Source: Lactobacillus ultunensis DSM 16047
Lineage (GTDB): Bacteria; Bacillota; Bacilli; Lactobacillales; Lactobacillaceae
Length of the DNA stretch: 64,000 bases
Assembly (NCBI RefSeq): GCF_001436305.1
Contig: NZ_AZFO01000006.1
Span: forward strand, 34,946-98,945
Reading direction: 5' to 3'
Shown here piece after piece: positions 53,887 through 62,695 of the stretch. Made by a program: the position numbers and the translations under genes. The notes under the pieces are model-generated. The model was not told where the DNA came from and searched no databases. It was given only the letters and a program-made list of their open reading frames with translations. Positions within the stretch are counted from its first letter, which is position 1; every line of letters starts with the position of its first letter.

Positions 53887-54129
53887 TTACAAACGCTTAA
53901 ACAAGGACGACCCATTATCTCCGGTAAATTGGTCATAATGTGAAGATACCATTTCAATAACTGCTTGTTTATCTAATCCTTGTGCTGCACAGAAAGAAAA
54001 GAAAGCAGCAGAAAGAATGTAACCTCGCTCACGATCATCAGTAAGATTATCTGAGAACTTCATATCAATGGTATGTTCCGCATAATCCGTTGTTAATTCG
54101 ATCGACTTGTCTTCTGGTTTATCATTCAT
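53887..54129 (-). CDS. Conserved-looking small acidic protein (80 aa)
   Basis: No family is recognised. The protein starts MNDKPEDKSIELTTDY, is acidic in the first half and helical in the second (GYILSAAFFSFCAAQGLDKQAVIEMVSSHYDQF). It is divergent from pepD and has GAGG before its ATG. There is no terminator between it and the TetR gene, so read-through is possible. Confidence 0.6.
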   Translation of the reverse strand: MNDKPEDKSIELTTDYAEHTIDMKFSDNLTDDRERGYILSAAFFSFCAAQGLDKQAVIEMVSSHYDQFTGDNGSSLFKRL

Positions 54130-54236
54130 ATTAAAACCTCATTTAAAACCTATTTTTTCCAATCAATAATATAATATAAATTACATAAATTTACATTATA
54201 ATTATATTACAAAATATTTTATAAAGGGTGGTAAAT

Positions 54237-55649
54237 ATGAAGAATTCATTTGGACGTTCATCTTGTACTTCAATTTTAATTGGTAAAAAGGCTACGTTAA
54301 ATGGCAGTGTAATCATTGGTCGTAACGAAGATGCCAAGACAGCTTGGCCAAAACATCTTGCCTTTAATGCACATGAAAATATTAAAAATAACCATTTTAA
54401 ATCTAAGGATAATAAATTTGAAATAGATTTACCGGAAACCGTATATTCTTATTCATCAACTCCTGAATGGACAGATAAATATGGCGTTTTCGAAGAAGAT
54501 GGCATTAATGAATATCACGTAGCTATGAGTGCAACAGAAAGTGCCTATGCTAATGAAAGAGTACTAGCTGCTGATCCTTTTGACACAGAAAAAGGTATTT
54601 TAGAAGAAGCTATAGTAACTGTGGTATTGCCTTATGTAAAAACTGCTCAAGAAGGCGTTAAACGCTTAGGCAACATTGTAGAAGAACATGGTGCAGCCGA
54701 AGCAGACGGCATTTTATTTGCAGACCGTGATGAAGCTTGGTACATGGAAATTGGTTCGGGTCACCATTGGGTAGCCATGCGTATCCCCGATGATTCTTAC
54801 GCTGTAGTTGCTAACCAATTGGCCATTCAAGAAATTGACTTTAACGATTCAAAGAATTTTATGTTCTCTAATGGTATTCAGAAGTTCGTTAACGAAAACA
54901 AATTATGGCCTACTAATAAACCATTTAACTTCAGAGAAATTTTTGGTACGCATGATGACAGCGACTTGCATTACAATACGCCCCGTGTCTGGATTGGACA
55001 AAAACTCTTAACCCCATCCGTTCAACAAGAACCGGAGAGTTTTGACCTACCATTTGTAAGAAAGGCTGACAAGCCAATTTCAATTAGGGATGCACAAGAT
55101 GTTTTGTGCAATCACTATCAAAATACTCCTTACGATTTAACCAATCCTAAAAACAAAGAAAATGCGACCTATCGTCCAATATCTGTAGCTACTACTCAAG
55201 AATCACATTTACTCGAATTAAATGATGAAAATATGACGCACTGGTTAGCAATGGGCGTAGGAGCTCAAAGCGTTTATGTGCCATTTTACCCACAAGGTAC
55301 TAAAGTTCCTACCATGTATAAATATGGCAAAGAAACTTATTCTTCTAACTCAGCTTACTGGGTCTTTAAATTAGCCAGCGTGTTGGTCGACCGCAGTTGG
55401 AACAAATATGGTAGTGAATTAAGCTCCGCTCAAACCGAAGCTCGACAAAAGACTATGCAGCTTCGTTACGAATACGACAAAAAATTAACTCAAGAAAATG
55501 ATCAAGCCAAACAAACTGACTTAGTAAACGAAGCTAATGAAAAGATGGCTAAAGCTGCACTTGATATTTACAAACAATTAATTGCTAAATTGATTACTGA
55601 ACAAACTGGTGATTCACCTCTTAGATTTAAGATGGATCCTAACTTATAA
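54237..55649 (+). CDS. pepD: Dipeptidase, peptidase family C69
   Basis: The 470-residue enzyme is an N-terminal-nucleophile hydrolase with the catalytic cysteine in SSCTSILIGKKATLNGS and GRNEDAK following. C69 PepD cleaves a broad range of dipeptides in lactobacilli. The ATG at 54237 follows AAAGGGTGG; an upstream GTG is less likely. Nothing shows whether the N-terminal 9 residues are removed. It is monocistronic. Confidence 0.93.
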   Translation: MKNSFGRSSCTSILIGKKATLNGSVIIGRNEDAKTAWPKHLAFNAHENIKNNHFKSKDNKFEIDLPETVYSYSSTPEWTDKYGVFEEDGINEYHVAMSATESAYANERVLAADPFDTEKGILEEAIVTVVLPYVKTAQEGVKRLGNIVEEHGAAEADGILFADRDEAWYMEIGSGHHWVAMRIPDDSYAVVANQLAIQEIDFNDSKNFMFSNGIQKFVNENKLWPTNKPFNFREIFGTHDDSDLHYNTPRVWIGQKLLTPSVQQEPESFDLPFVRKADKPISIRDAQDVLCNHYQNTPYDLTNPKNKENATYRPISVATTQESHLLELNDENMTHWLAMGVGAQSVYVPFYPQGTKVPTMYKYGKETYSSNSAYWVFKLASVLVDRSWNKYGSELSSAQTEARQKTMQLRYEYDKKLTQENDQAKQTDLVNEANEKMAKAALDIYKQLIAKLITEQTGDSPLRFKMDPNL

Positions 55650-55651
55650 TC

Positions 55652-55690
55652 AAAATAAGAGTCGTCTTTTTGAGACGACTCTTATTTTTT
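55652..55690. terminator. Bidirectional terminator
   Basis: A 16-bp stem AAAATAAGAGTCGTCT with its complement and a 5-nt loop, ending in T6, separates convergent pepD and the ABC ATPase. Confidence 0.93.
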
Positions 55691-55703
55691 ACCTATTTAC
55701 TAT

Positions 55704-56378
55704 TTATTTTTTCTTGGTCATTTGACCATCCATCATCTCATAAATATGATCAGCATATTTTTCAAGACGAGGATCGTGCGTAACCAACATAACGGCTTTA
55801 TCACGCTTTTTTGCTAAGTCCTTGAATAATTGCCCTACTTCTTCAACATTTTTAGTATCAAGCGAAGCAGTAGGTTCATCTGCTAACAGAATTTCAGGAT
55901 TAGCATAAAGTGCACGTGCAATTGCCGCACGCTGCTGTTGACCACCTGATAATTCATTAGGATACTTCTTCAGTAATTTCGTAATTCCTAATTGTTTAAG
56001 CAAAACTTGAAGTTTCTCCTTAGATAGATTATTTTGCTTCTTTACCTTATCAACTAAGACAAATTGTTCCTTTACTGTTAAAAACGGAACCAGATTATAA
56101 GCTTGCAATACAAAACCAATCTTGTCTAAACGCAATGCATCCCTTTTTTTAGCAGAAAAGTCGCTAATATCTTGATCATTGATTAAAACTTCACCAGAGG
56201 TTGGCTTCTGCAGAGAACCTGCAATAGTTAAGAAAGTACTTTTACCAGCACCTGATGGTCCCATGATTAAAACGACTTCACCTTTATTAGCTTTAACATC
56301 AACATTTTTTAAAGCCTCAACTTGAGCTTCACCTGTACCGTAGATTTTTTTAACGTCTTTTAATTCAATTACTGCCAT
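55704..56378 (-). CDS. ABC transporter ATP-binding protein (LolD/MacB/DevA-like)
   Basis: The 224-residue ATPase has Walker A IMGPSGAGKSTFL near residue 40, the signature LSGGQQQR and Walker B ILLADEPTASLD. I chose the ATG at 56378, which overlaps the permease stop (TAAAATG). Partner of the FtsX-type permease, under the TetR regulator at 57442. Confidence 0.93.
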   Translation of the reverse strand: MAVIELKDVKKIYGTGEAQVEALKNVDVKANKGEVVLIMGPSGAGKSTFLTIAGSLQKPTSGEVLINDQDISDFSAKKRDALRLDKIGFVLQAYNLVPFLTVKEQFVLVDKVKKQNNLSKEKLQVLLKQLGITKLLKKYPNELSGGQQQRAAIARALYANPEILLADEPTASLDTKNVEEVGQLFKDLAKKRDKAVMLVTHDPRLEKYADHIYEMMDGQMTKKK

Positions 56379-56379
56379 T

Positions 56380-57441
56380 TTATTCACCAATTGCCTTTGC
56401 TGGATCAACTTTCAAAATAGATCTAATTGGAATCAAACTACCCATAATTCCCATTACTAACATTCCGACTGTACCACTAAGCATAATTGTCGGAGTAAAC
56501 TTCATTGGAACAGCGGCTGGCAATGCCATACTTGTAATCCACATTAAGATCAAACCAATAATGACGCCAACAGCAACTAAGATCACAGATTGACTAATAG
56601 TTGCACCAATAAGCGTCTTGCTTGGAATGCCTTGTGCACGCATTACTGCAAAATTGTGCATCTTTTGCATCGTCAAAATGTACAAGAAGACAGCAATAAT
56701 GATCAATGAAATTACAAATAAGAAGCCAATCATCAATTCAAAAGTCATATTTTGTGCAGTATAACCAGGCAACTTGCTAATAAACTTGTTGACTGGATAA
56801 GTTTGCGCATCTTTATAGTCATATTTAAAATTGCGACTCTTAGAAATAATAGCAGAGGCAGCTACATTAGGAGCAACCATGCGTAGTTTCTTCCAGGTAG
56901 CAAATGTCCCATAAACAATTGGCGCAATATTGATTTTGGCATTATTTACAAAACCGACAATTTTATATTTCTTATCCGAGCCATTTAAGCTAATCTTATC
57001 GCCTAATTTATAGCCCTTGTCTTTGAAACTAGAATCAACGGTTACTTGATCACCGTTCTTGGCTCTTTTACCAGAAAGCAATTTCTGCTCTTTATAAATG
57101 AATTGATCTTTTTTAATTCCTAAAAATTGAGCTGAAACTGAAGAACGATTCTTCGCTTTCACAACTGTACCCAATTGACCAACATAAGCTTCATTTTTAC
57201 CTAAATCGGCTTTCTTCAAATCTTTCTTAGTTAAAACAGATTGATTCATATTAATGTTGGAATTTTTATTTAAAACTACTTTTTCTGCATTCCAACTTTC
57301 AATTGCTTGTGTATTCTCACTAGCCAAACCAACGGCTAAAGACGACAGCATGAAAATTAAGTAACTGATCAAAAAGATCATTAAAATGATTAGACCATAC
57401 CTTAATTTCTCATGCTTGATTTCTTTAATGGCTAAAAACAA
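56380..57441 (-). CDS. FtsX-like ABC transporter permease (DevC/MacB type)
   Basis: The 353-residue protein has one N-terminal membrane segment, a long extracellular domain (about 40-230) and three C-terminal membrane segments, the FtsX/MacB fold of mechanotransmission transporters. These export or resist peptides and toxins rather than import nutrients. It abuts the TetR stop, so the three genes are one operon. Confidence 0.9.
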   Translation of the reverse strand: MFLAIKEIKHEKLRYGLIILMIFLISYLIFMLSSLAVGLASENTQAIESWNAEKVVLNKNSNINMNQSVLTKKDLKKADLGKNEAYVGQLGTVVKAKNRSSVSAQFLGIKKDQFIYKEQKLLSGKRAKNGDQVTVDSSFKDKGYKLGDKISLNGSDKKYKIVGFVNNAKINIAPIVYGTFATWKKLRMVAPNVAASAIISKSRNFKYDYKDAQTYPVNKFISKLPGYTAQNMTFELMIGFLFVISLIIIAVFLYILTMQKMHNFAVMRAQGIPSKTLIGATISQSVILVAVGVIIGLILMWITSMALPAAVPMKFTPTIMLSGTVGMLVMGIMGSLIPIRSILKVDPAKAIGE

Positions 57442-57969
57442 TTAGTCCATCCCCTTTGCTAATATTTCTAGACTCTTCTTATAACGTGCTAAATTCTTTT
57501 TACTATTTTCTGGATCTGACAGACATAGATTAATAACCTCATGACTCAGCACCATAGCACTCCAAAGTTGAGGCCCTAGATTGAGCAATTGTCTAGAATA
57601 AATTTTGAAGTTATCTGGAATAAGGTACTCATTTTGTGACATATGCAGCTTCATCATTGGCTCATACTTACTGTGTTGCGTTTGATCAATGAACTTAACT
57701 ACTCGATCATAGAAGTGATCTGGGTCAAACTTATCGCCAGGAGTCATATTCATGTGAATTGTATCAATTGCAATGTGATACATATAAACATACGCATCTG
57801 TTAAATCATCAAAATACTTATAAAAGGCACCACGAGCAATGTCAGCTTTTTTAACTATGTGAGAAACCTTAGCGTCTGCTAAAGGATATTTACTAAATTC
57901 CTCTAGCAATACTTCTTCAATTCTCTTGCGCTTAGCAGTTGGCAAGTTCTTAAACGTTGACTTAACCAT
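57442..57969 (-). CDS. TetR-family regulator of the FtsX-type ABC operon
   Basis: The 175-residue protein has a TetR helix-turn-helix (LLEEFSKYPLADAKVSHIVKKADIARGAFYKYF) and a helical ligand domain. The ATG at 57969 follows AGAGGG. Two matching operator-like sites lie in its promoter region, so it should repress its own operon until an inducer appears. The inducer is unknown. Confidence 0.9.
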   Translation of the reverse strand: MVKSTFKNLPTAKRKRIEEVLLEEFSKYPLADAKVSHIVKKADIARGAFYKYFDDLTDAYVYMYHIAIDTIHMNMTPGDKFDPDHFYDRVVKFIDQTQHSKYEPMMKLHMSQNEYLIPDNFKIYSRQLLNLGPQLWSAMVLSHEVINLCLSDPENSKKNLARYKKSLEILAKGMD

Positions 57970-57995
57970 CGTTATCCCTCTTTCCTTCAACACAA

Positions 57996-58050
57996 TGACG
58001 TTTTGTCACTTATTGCTTCTATATCATAGCTCATTGTGACGCGTTGTCAA
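57996..58050 (-). promoter_or_regulatory. TetR operon promoter with two operator-like sites
   Basis: TTGACA-N16-TATGAT (58050 to 58023, minus strand) has one site TGACAACGCGTCA at 58037-58049 over the -35 and a second TGACAAAACGTCA at 57996-58008 downstream of the start point. The two share 11 of 13 bases and are near-palindromes (TGAC-N5-GTCA). Confidence 0.8.
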
Positions 58051-58061
58051 TACATATATAT

Positions 58062-58088
58062 AAAAAATAGGGTTTTCTTAACCCTATC
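58062..58088 (-). terminator. Terminator of the phosphatase gene
   Basis: ATAGGGTT and AACCCTAT pair around a short loop and are followed by T6 on the minus strand. Confidence 0.85.
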
Positions 58089-58089
58089 C

Positions 58090-58689
58090 TTACGCCAATA
58101 AACGATTGTAATAAATCAAACGAGCAATTCCATCGCGGACACTAAACTTAGCTAACGCACTATTATTCATCGTATCAATTTGATCCATATCTCCGTGAGT
58201 CAAATAGTGTGCGGCCATCATTCGAATTAAACGACCATGAGCAACAACTAGAACCTTCTGATTAGGATACTTACAGTACATTTCATCTAAAAAGCTGCCA
58301 CACCGTTGATCAAATGCTTCGTAACTTTCACCATTCTTAGCGTACTTAACGTAATTGCGGTTAACTTTGCCCCATGGATCTATAATATCTGGATATTTCT
58401 TAGCTAGATCTTCCATCTTCTTGCCATCCCAGTCACCAAAATCAAATTCAAGCAAGCGATCATCAAGGTTGATCTTCTTTTTACCCTTAGTAAAAATTTT
58501 AGCAGTCTCTACGGCTCTCTTCATTGGACTGGAATAAACAACATCAAATTCACTTTCGTCAAAATTCTTTGCAGCTTTTCTAGCATATTCGCGACCGTAA
58601 TCATTTAATTCTGCGTCTACCTTTGCCCCTTGCAGACGGTTATCCTTATTTACATCTGTTTGTCCATGACGAATAAACACGATTTCCAT
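58090..58689 (-). CDS. Histidine phosphatase family protein (phosphoglycerate mutase-like)
   Basis: The 199-residue protein has the catalytic FIRHGQTDVNKDNRLQG at the N-terminus and the second histidine in VVAHGRLIRMMAAHYL. Members act as cofactor-dependent mutases or general phosphatases; the short length and GDMDQIDTMNNSAL segment favour a phosphatase. It is monocistronic and divergent from the esterase. Confidence 0.9.
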   Translation of the reverse strand: MEIVFIRHGQTDVNKDNRLQGAKVDAELNDYGREYARKAAKNFDESEFDVVYSSPMKRAVETAKIFTKGKKKINLDDRLLEFDFGDWDGKKMEDLAKKYPDIIDPWGKVNRNYVKYAKNGESYEAFDQRCGSFLDEMYCKYPNQKVLVVAHGRLIRMMAAHYLTHGDMDQIDTMNNSALAKFSVRDGIARLIYYNRLLA

Positions 58690-58831
58690 ATCATTACCTC
58701 ATTTCATCAATACACTAAGATATTACGCTGATTAAGCCAATCTTTCCAATTTCTTAATTTATTTTTTCCATTTCTAACCTATAAAAAGTTTACAATAAAT
58801 ATAAAGATAGCAAGTAGAAAGAGGAAAATCT

Positions 58832-59575
58832 ATGTCCCGGATTACAATCGAAAGAGACGGCTTAACTTTAGTAGGAGACCGCGAAGAACCATTTGGTGAA
58901 GTTTACGACATGGCCATCATTATGCATGGCTTCACTGCCAATCGCAATACTGATTTATTAAAACAAATTGCAGACGATTTACGTGATGAAAACGTAGCTA
59001 GCGTGCGGTTTGACTTCAACGGCCATGGTGAAAGCGACGGAGATTTTGAAAAAATGACTGTTTGCAATGAAATCGAAGATGCACAAGCAATTTTAGAATA
59101 TGTCCGTACTGATCCACATGTACGCAATATTTTCTTAATAGGCCATTCACAAGGCGGTGTAGTAGCTTCAATGCTTGCTGGACTTTACCCAGATATTATT
59201 AAAAAGGTCGTATTGCTAGCACCTGCTGCTCAATTAAAAGATGATGCATTAAAAGGCAACACTCAAGGTGCAACTTACAATCCTGATCACATTCCAGCAG
59301 TGGTTCCTTTCCGTGACAAAAAACTAGGTGGCTTTTATTTAAGAACTGCACAAGTTTTACCAATCTATGAAATTTCACAAAAATTCACTGGTCCAGTTTC
59401 AGTTATTGTTGGTACCAATGACCAAGTCGTTGATCCTAAATATGCTAAGAAATATGATGAAGTTTACGAAAACAGTGAATTGCACATGATTCAAGATGCA
59501 GATCACAGATTTAGCGGCAAATATAAAGATATGGCAGCTAGTCTTACTGCTCAATTCTTAAAGCCATTATTTTAA
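58832..59575 (+). CDS. Alpha/beta hydrolase, cinnamoyl (feruloyl) esterase
   Basis: The 247-residue enzyme has the nucleophile elbow GHSQGG with Ser106, Asp197 in VIVGTNDQVVD and His225 in DADHRF, plus HGFTANRNTD for the oxyanion hole. These three positions equal those known for the L. johnsonii cinnamoyl esterase LJ0536, which releases ferulic and chlorogenic acid moieties. GAGGAAAA precedes the ATG. Its stop overlaps the stop of yaaA on the other strand. Confidence 0.9.
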   Translation: MSRITIERDGLTLVGDREEPFGEVYDMAIIMHGFTANRNTDLLKQIADDLRDENVASVRFDFNGHGESDGDFEKMTVCNEIEDAQAILEYVRTDPHVRNIFLIGHSQGGVVASMLAGLYPDIIKKVVLLAPAAQLKDDALKGNTQGATYNPDHIPAVVPFRDKKLGGFYLRTAQVLPIYEISQKFTGPVSVIVGTNDQVVDPKYAKKYDEVYENSELHMIQDADHRFSGKYKDMAASLTAQFLKPLF

Positions 59576-60333
59576 TGACGCGTAAAATCAAAATCAGTTC
59601 TAAACACGTAATGATCATCTGAGCTGACTTCTGATACAAAGTGAAATTCAAAATCATGAAAGTCTCGCAAATCCGCGGGATTTTTTATTTGGTTTTCAGC
59701 AATAAAACGCACCATTTCACCACGCGCCATCTTGGCATGAACGCCAACGGTTTTCCATTTATCGTTTTTATACTCTTGAAAATCAATCGTAATCATCTGA
59801 CGATTTTCATTTAAATATGGCTTGATAAGACGCATGTACTGCTTAGAAGCTAAGTTGATTACTATTTGATCATTTTTAAATAAACTATTAGCAATAGCAT
59901 CATTCCAAAAATGATAGAGGCTGTAATCTCGAAAGCCAATCATCTTAGTATTGAGTTCTAAACGATATGGACAAACACCATCAAAAGGTCGAAGCATCCC
60001 GTAAAAGCCAGATAAAATACGTAAATTTTGTTGAATATAATCTAAAGCTGGCTGAGTAAAAAGATCTGGTGCCATGTATTGATATTGAATACCAGAAAAA
60101 GCAAGAATTGCAGGCGTTAAACGGTGATCTAAATCCATATTTTTGAGCTGCAAGATACTTTGTTCCGTCACCTTTTTGCTAGCATGCCACAAAGTATTCA
60201 ACTGCTCATTCGTTCTAGATTTTAGAAACTTTTCCAATATTCTGGTTTTGTCCAAAAATTCTGGCTGTGATTGCACGGGAAATGAATCACGGTCAATTTT
60301 CATAATCTTAGCTGGGGCAATAATAATTTTCAT
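59572..60333 (-). CDS. yaaA: Peroxide stress protein YaaA (DUF328)
   Basis: The 253-residue protein starts MKIIIAPAKIM, and contains FSGIQYQYM, FYGMLRPFDGVCPYRLE and NLASKQYMRLI, all typical of YaaA, which limits free iron and DNA damage under peroxide stress in E. coli. I chose the ATG at 60333 with AAAGGA; the ORF runs on upstream across the divergent gene without a site. The lactate oxidase elsewhere in the window makes peroxide. Confidence 0.9.
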   Translation of the reverse strand: MKIIIAPAKIMKIDRDSFPVQSQPEFLDKTRILEKFLKSRTNEQLNTLWHASKKVTEQSILQLKNMDLDHRLTPAILAFSGIQYQYMAPDLFTQPALDYIQQNLRILSGFYGMLRPFDGVCPYRLELNTKMIGFRDYSLYHFWNDAIANSLFKNDQIVINLASKQYMRLIKPYLNENRQMITIDFQEYKNDKWKTVGVHAKMARGEMVRFIAENQIKNPADLRDFHDFEFHFVSEVSSDDHYVFRTDFDFTRH

Positions 60334-60382
60334 TTTTGATCCTTTACGGTAAACTAATTGATGATTAATAAGGAGGAAAACA

Positions 60383-61021
60383 ATGAATCCTGATTTTGCA
60401 ATTGTCTTAAATTTTAAAACAACCGGTGAATTTGATGCGGACTTTTTAGTTAAAACCGCACGCAATATTGGTGCTCGCGCTGTAATGAGCAATAATACAG
60501 ATGGCTTTCAAGCGGCTTGCGATAAGTACACGATTTTCTTAGCTGATGAAAAAGATGGGCTGAATTTAAATAGCAAGAACGTCATTGACACAATGGTTGA
60601 AAACCGTAAAAATGGTAAATCTACTATTATTAATGTACCAGTAAATAATGGTAAATTTGATAAATCTACACAAGAAACGCTGGATGCGATCAATTCATGG
60701 ATGCACATGTTTGGTCATGCTTTTAATGAAGGTCAACCTAGCGAATTAACTGTTAGCAATGGTTTCATATTAGAGAACCGCCATGCAAATTACCAAAAGT
60801 ATGTCTTCCTGAAGGATATTCCAAATAAAATTACCGTTGAAGGCTTAGATAAAGAACCTAACCGCGTTGAATGGATTGAACATCGAACCGAGTTAAATTT
60901 TGCGATGAAAGATGGCAAATTAACAATTGATTTAGTTAAACCAGATGACGTGTTTGAATGGAACGTGTTGCGTATTCAAGCTCACCGTCCTGAAGACGAT
61001 ATTATTCATACTGAATTCTAA
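60383..61021 (+). CDS. Unknown protein with weak resemblance to GH29 fucosidase segments
   Basis: The 212-residue protein starts with AGGAGG at ideal spacing, so it is expressed. The stretch GEFDADFLVKTARNIGARAVM resembles the barrel of GH29 alpha-L-fucosidases, and KDGKLTIDLVKPDDVFEWNVLRIQAH resembles a glycosidase C-terminal beta-domain, but the size is less than half of GH29 and no catalytic aspartate context is evident. It is divergent from yaaA with a 49-bp gap. The function is unknown. Confidence 0.65.
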   Translation: MNPDFAIVLNFKTTGEFDADFLVKTARNIGARAVMSNNTDGFQAACDKYTIFLADEKDGLNLNSKNVIDTMVENRKNGKSTIINVPVNNGKFDKSTQETLDAINSWMHMFGHAFNEGQPSELTVSNGFILENRHANYQKYVFLKDIPNKITVEGLDKEPNRVEWIEHRTELNFAMKDGKLTIDLVKPDDVFEWNVLRIQAHRPEDDIIHTEF

Positions 61022-61025
61022 ACAA

Positions 61026-61068
61026 GAGTCGTTGCTCTAGATTTTTCATAGGAGTAACGGCTTTTTTA
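61026..61068 (+). terminator. Terminator
   Basis: AGTCGTTGCTC pairs with GGAGTAACGGCT (including G-U pairs) and is followed by T6 on the plus strand. Confidence 0.8.
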
Positions 61069-61103
61069 TTAGCTACTACGCTTTTGATAAACAAGGAGAA
61101 GAA

Positions 61104-61927
61104 ATGACAATTGGCGAAGCATTAAAAGAGGAACGACACAAACTCGGTCTTACGCAAAAAGAAATGGTAAAAGATTTACTATCTATTTCAGAATATTCAA
61201 AAATTGAAAATAACATTCATAATATCGATGCAAATACACTCTTTTCACTTTTAGAACTTCATAATATCGAAATAAAAAATTTTTACAAAAAAATTCAATC
61301 AGAGTATTTAATTTCAGAGAACAAACTTAATTTAGAGTTTATTACGAAAGAACTAGAGAAATGCTTCTATAAAAATGATTTAAGTTCTGTAAAAAAGATA
61401 AAAACAATGTTAACACTAGAACCTAATGTCCCTATTGAGCTTAAATTAAAATCTATATTAATTCTATCCGTCTTAAAACATGATCAGAAAGCTGTTAATG
61501 ATAAAACCAAAAAACAATTTTTAGAAGAATATTTAATCAAAATATTTGGACAACTAACCAAGATTCCTTAAAGTTATTTGGAAATTCAATGTTTTTATGG
61601 AATTATGAAGATACTTCAGTATGTATTGGTAGTATTTTCAAAGCCTACAAAAACATTAAAAGTTACCCTGATGATGTTCAAGAGCGTATTGGACAAATTT
61701 GTTCAAATTATCTCTACAATGGACACCAACGAATAAGGACATTATATACAAATCAAGCTATAACTTTATTAGAAAATTTAGATGAAACTCCACACGTGAT
61801 TCTTTACAAATTAATTGGAAAATATTTTGAGTCTTACTATAAAAAAGATTACACGACGATGCAAATAATAAAAAATAGTATTAAAGCATGTGGTTACCAA
61901 ACTATTATTGATAAACTTCCAAAGTGA
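61104..61927 (+). pseudogene. Rgg-like transcriptional regulator, frameshifted
   Basis: The first frame has an XRE helix-turn-helix (IGEALKEERHKLGLTQKEMVKDLLSISEYSKIE) followed by helices, and stops at 61571. The second frame continues with NQDSLKLFGNSMFLWNYED, the pattern of the Rgg tetratricopeptide-like region. Adding one T to the T3 run at 61545-61547 joins them as IKIFWTTNQDS and gives 274 residues, a normal Rgg length. Rgg proteins bind short hydrophobic peptides and control neighbouring genes. As written, the product lacks the peptide-binding half. Confidence 0.8.
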
Positions 61928-61976
61928 ATTTTCGTTTAGGAAAATTTGTTGAGAATATAAACGGGCAATTTATACT
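61927..61976 (+). promoter_or_regulatory. Promoter with inverted repeat before the 11-codon ORF
   Basis: An inverted repeat AATTTTC-N6-GAAAATT (61927-61946) lies directly upstream of TTGAGA-N16-TATACT (61949-61976). The position fits an activator site for the adjacent Rgg-like regulator. Confidence 0.55.
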
Positions 61977-62007
61977 GACATATATAAATAAAAGAAAGGA
62001 GAAATTT

Positions 62008-62043
62008 ATGATAGTCGTAACTACGCCAGTTATCTTTCCTTAA
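62008..62043 (+). CDS. 11-codon ORF, candidate short hydrophobic peptide
   Basis: ATG at 62008 follows AAAGGAG at ideal spacing and encodes MIVVTTPVIFP. The peptide is hydrophobic, and the ORF sits behind its own promoter and next to an Rgg-like gene, as SHP pheromone genes do. It is shorter than known SHP precursors (about 20 residues), so a leader peptide for translation control of vanZ is an alternative. Confidence 0.45.
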   Translation: MIVVTTPVIFP

Positions 62044-62100
62044 TTTTTATAAAAATGGTTCAACGCCATCTTTGTATAAAATTACTCAGGAGACGATATC

Positions 62101-62682
62101 ATGGTTCTTATATCTGGTAAATGGTATGTAGCACCACTAGATCTAAATGGTGGTGTAATGCTTCCATTTTTTATAATAATTTTTCTAGTAATGCTATTTA
62201 AACAAATAAAAAATAAGAATATTTATTGGAAAAAACTCTTAATTAACATTCTATATTTAATATATTTGTGGCTTTTACTAGATATCACCCTTTTTCCTAT
62301 ATTCCTATTTCCTCACAATATGACACCATACACTTTTGGGCTAGGACGACAAGTATTCATCAACTTGCAGTTTAATGCTCTACAAGACTATCTGCCCTTA
62401 CAGGTAATAGGCAATATTTTGTTATTAGCACCATTATCATTTTTTATGGCTGTATTCAAACAAAAATATACATATTTTTGGAACAATTTGTTTCTAATGT
62501 TTTTATGCACTTTAAGTATTGAGACTGCTCAACTTATTATGAGCTTTTTCTACTTAGGAAACAGAACGTTTGATGTAAATGATCTACTTTTAAATACTAC
62601 TGGCTCTATCTTAGGATTTATCTTTTTCAAATTGACAGATCATTTCTTTTCAAAAGAAATATTAGAAGTACGATCTAATTAG
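62101..62682 (+). CDS. VanZ-like family membrane protein
   Basis: The 193-residue protein has five membrane segments and VanZ motifs: LLDITLFPIF, an acidic-aromatic loop, NILLLAPLSFFMAVF, and NRTFDVNDLLLNTTGSILGF near the C-terminus. VanZ gives low-level teicoplanin or lipoglycopeptide resistance in enterococci; most homologues have unknown roles. CAGGAG precedes the ATG. The gene follows the 11-codon ORF by 57 bp. Confidence 0.85.
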   Translation: MVLISGKWYVAPLDLNGGVMLPFFIIIFLVMLFKQIKNKNIYWKKLLINILYLIYLWLLLDITLFPIFLFPHNMTPYTFGLGRQVFINLQFNALQDYLPLQVIGNILLLAPLSFFMAVFKQKYTYFWNNLFLMFLCTLSIETAQLIMSFFYLGNRTFDVNDLLLNTTGSILGFIFFKLTDHFFSKEILEVRSN

Positions 62683-62695
62683 AAAAGGAGTTTTT

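Noticed and set aside
62054..62120. A 21-codon ORF (MVQRHLCIKLLRRR...) before vanZ as a second peptide gene
   Set aside because: It has no ribosome binding site and overlaps the vanZ start; the vanZ leader explains the sequence.
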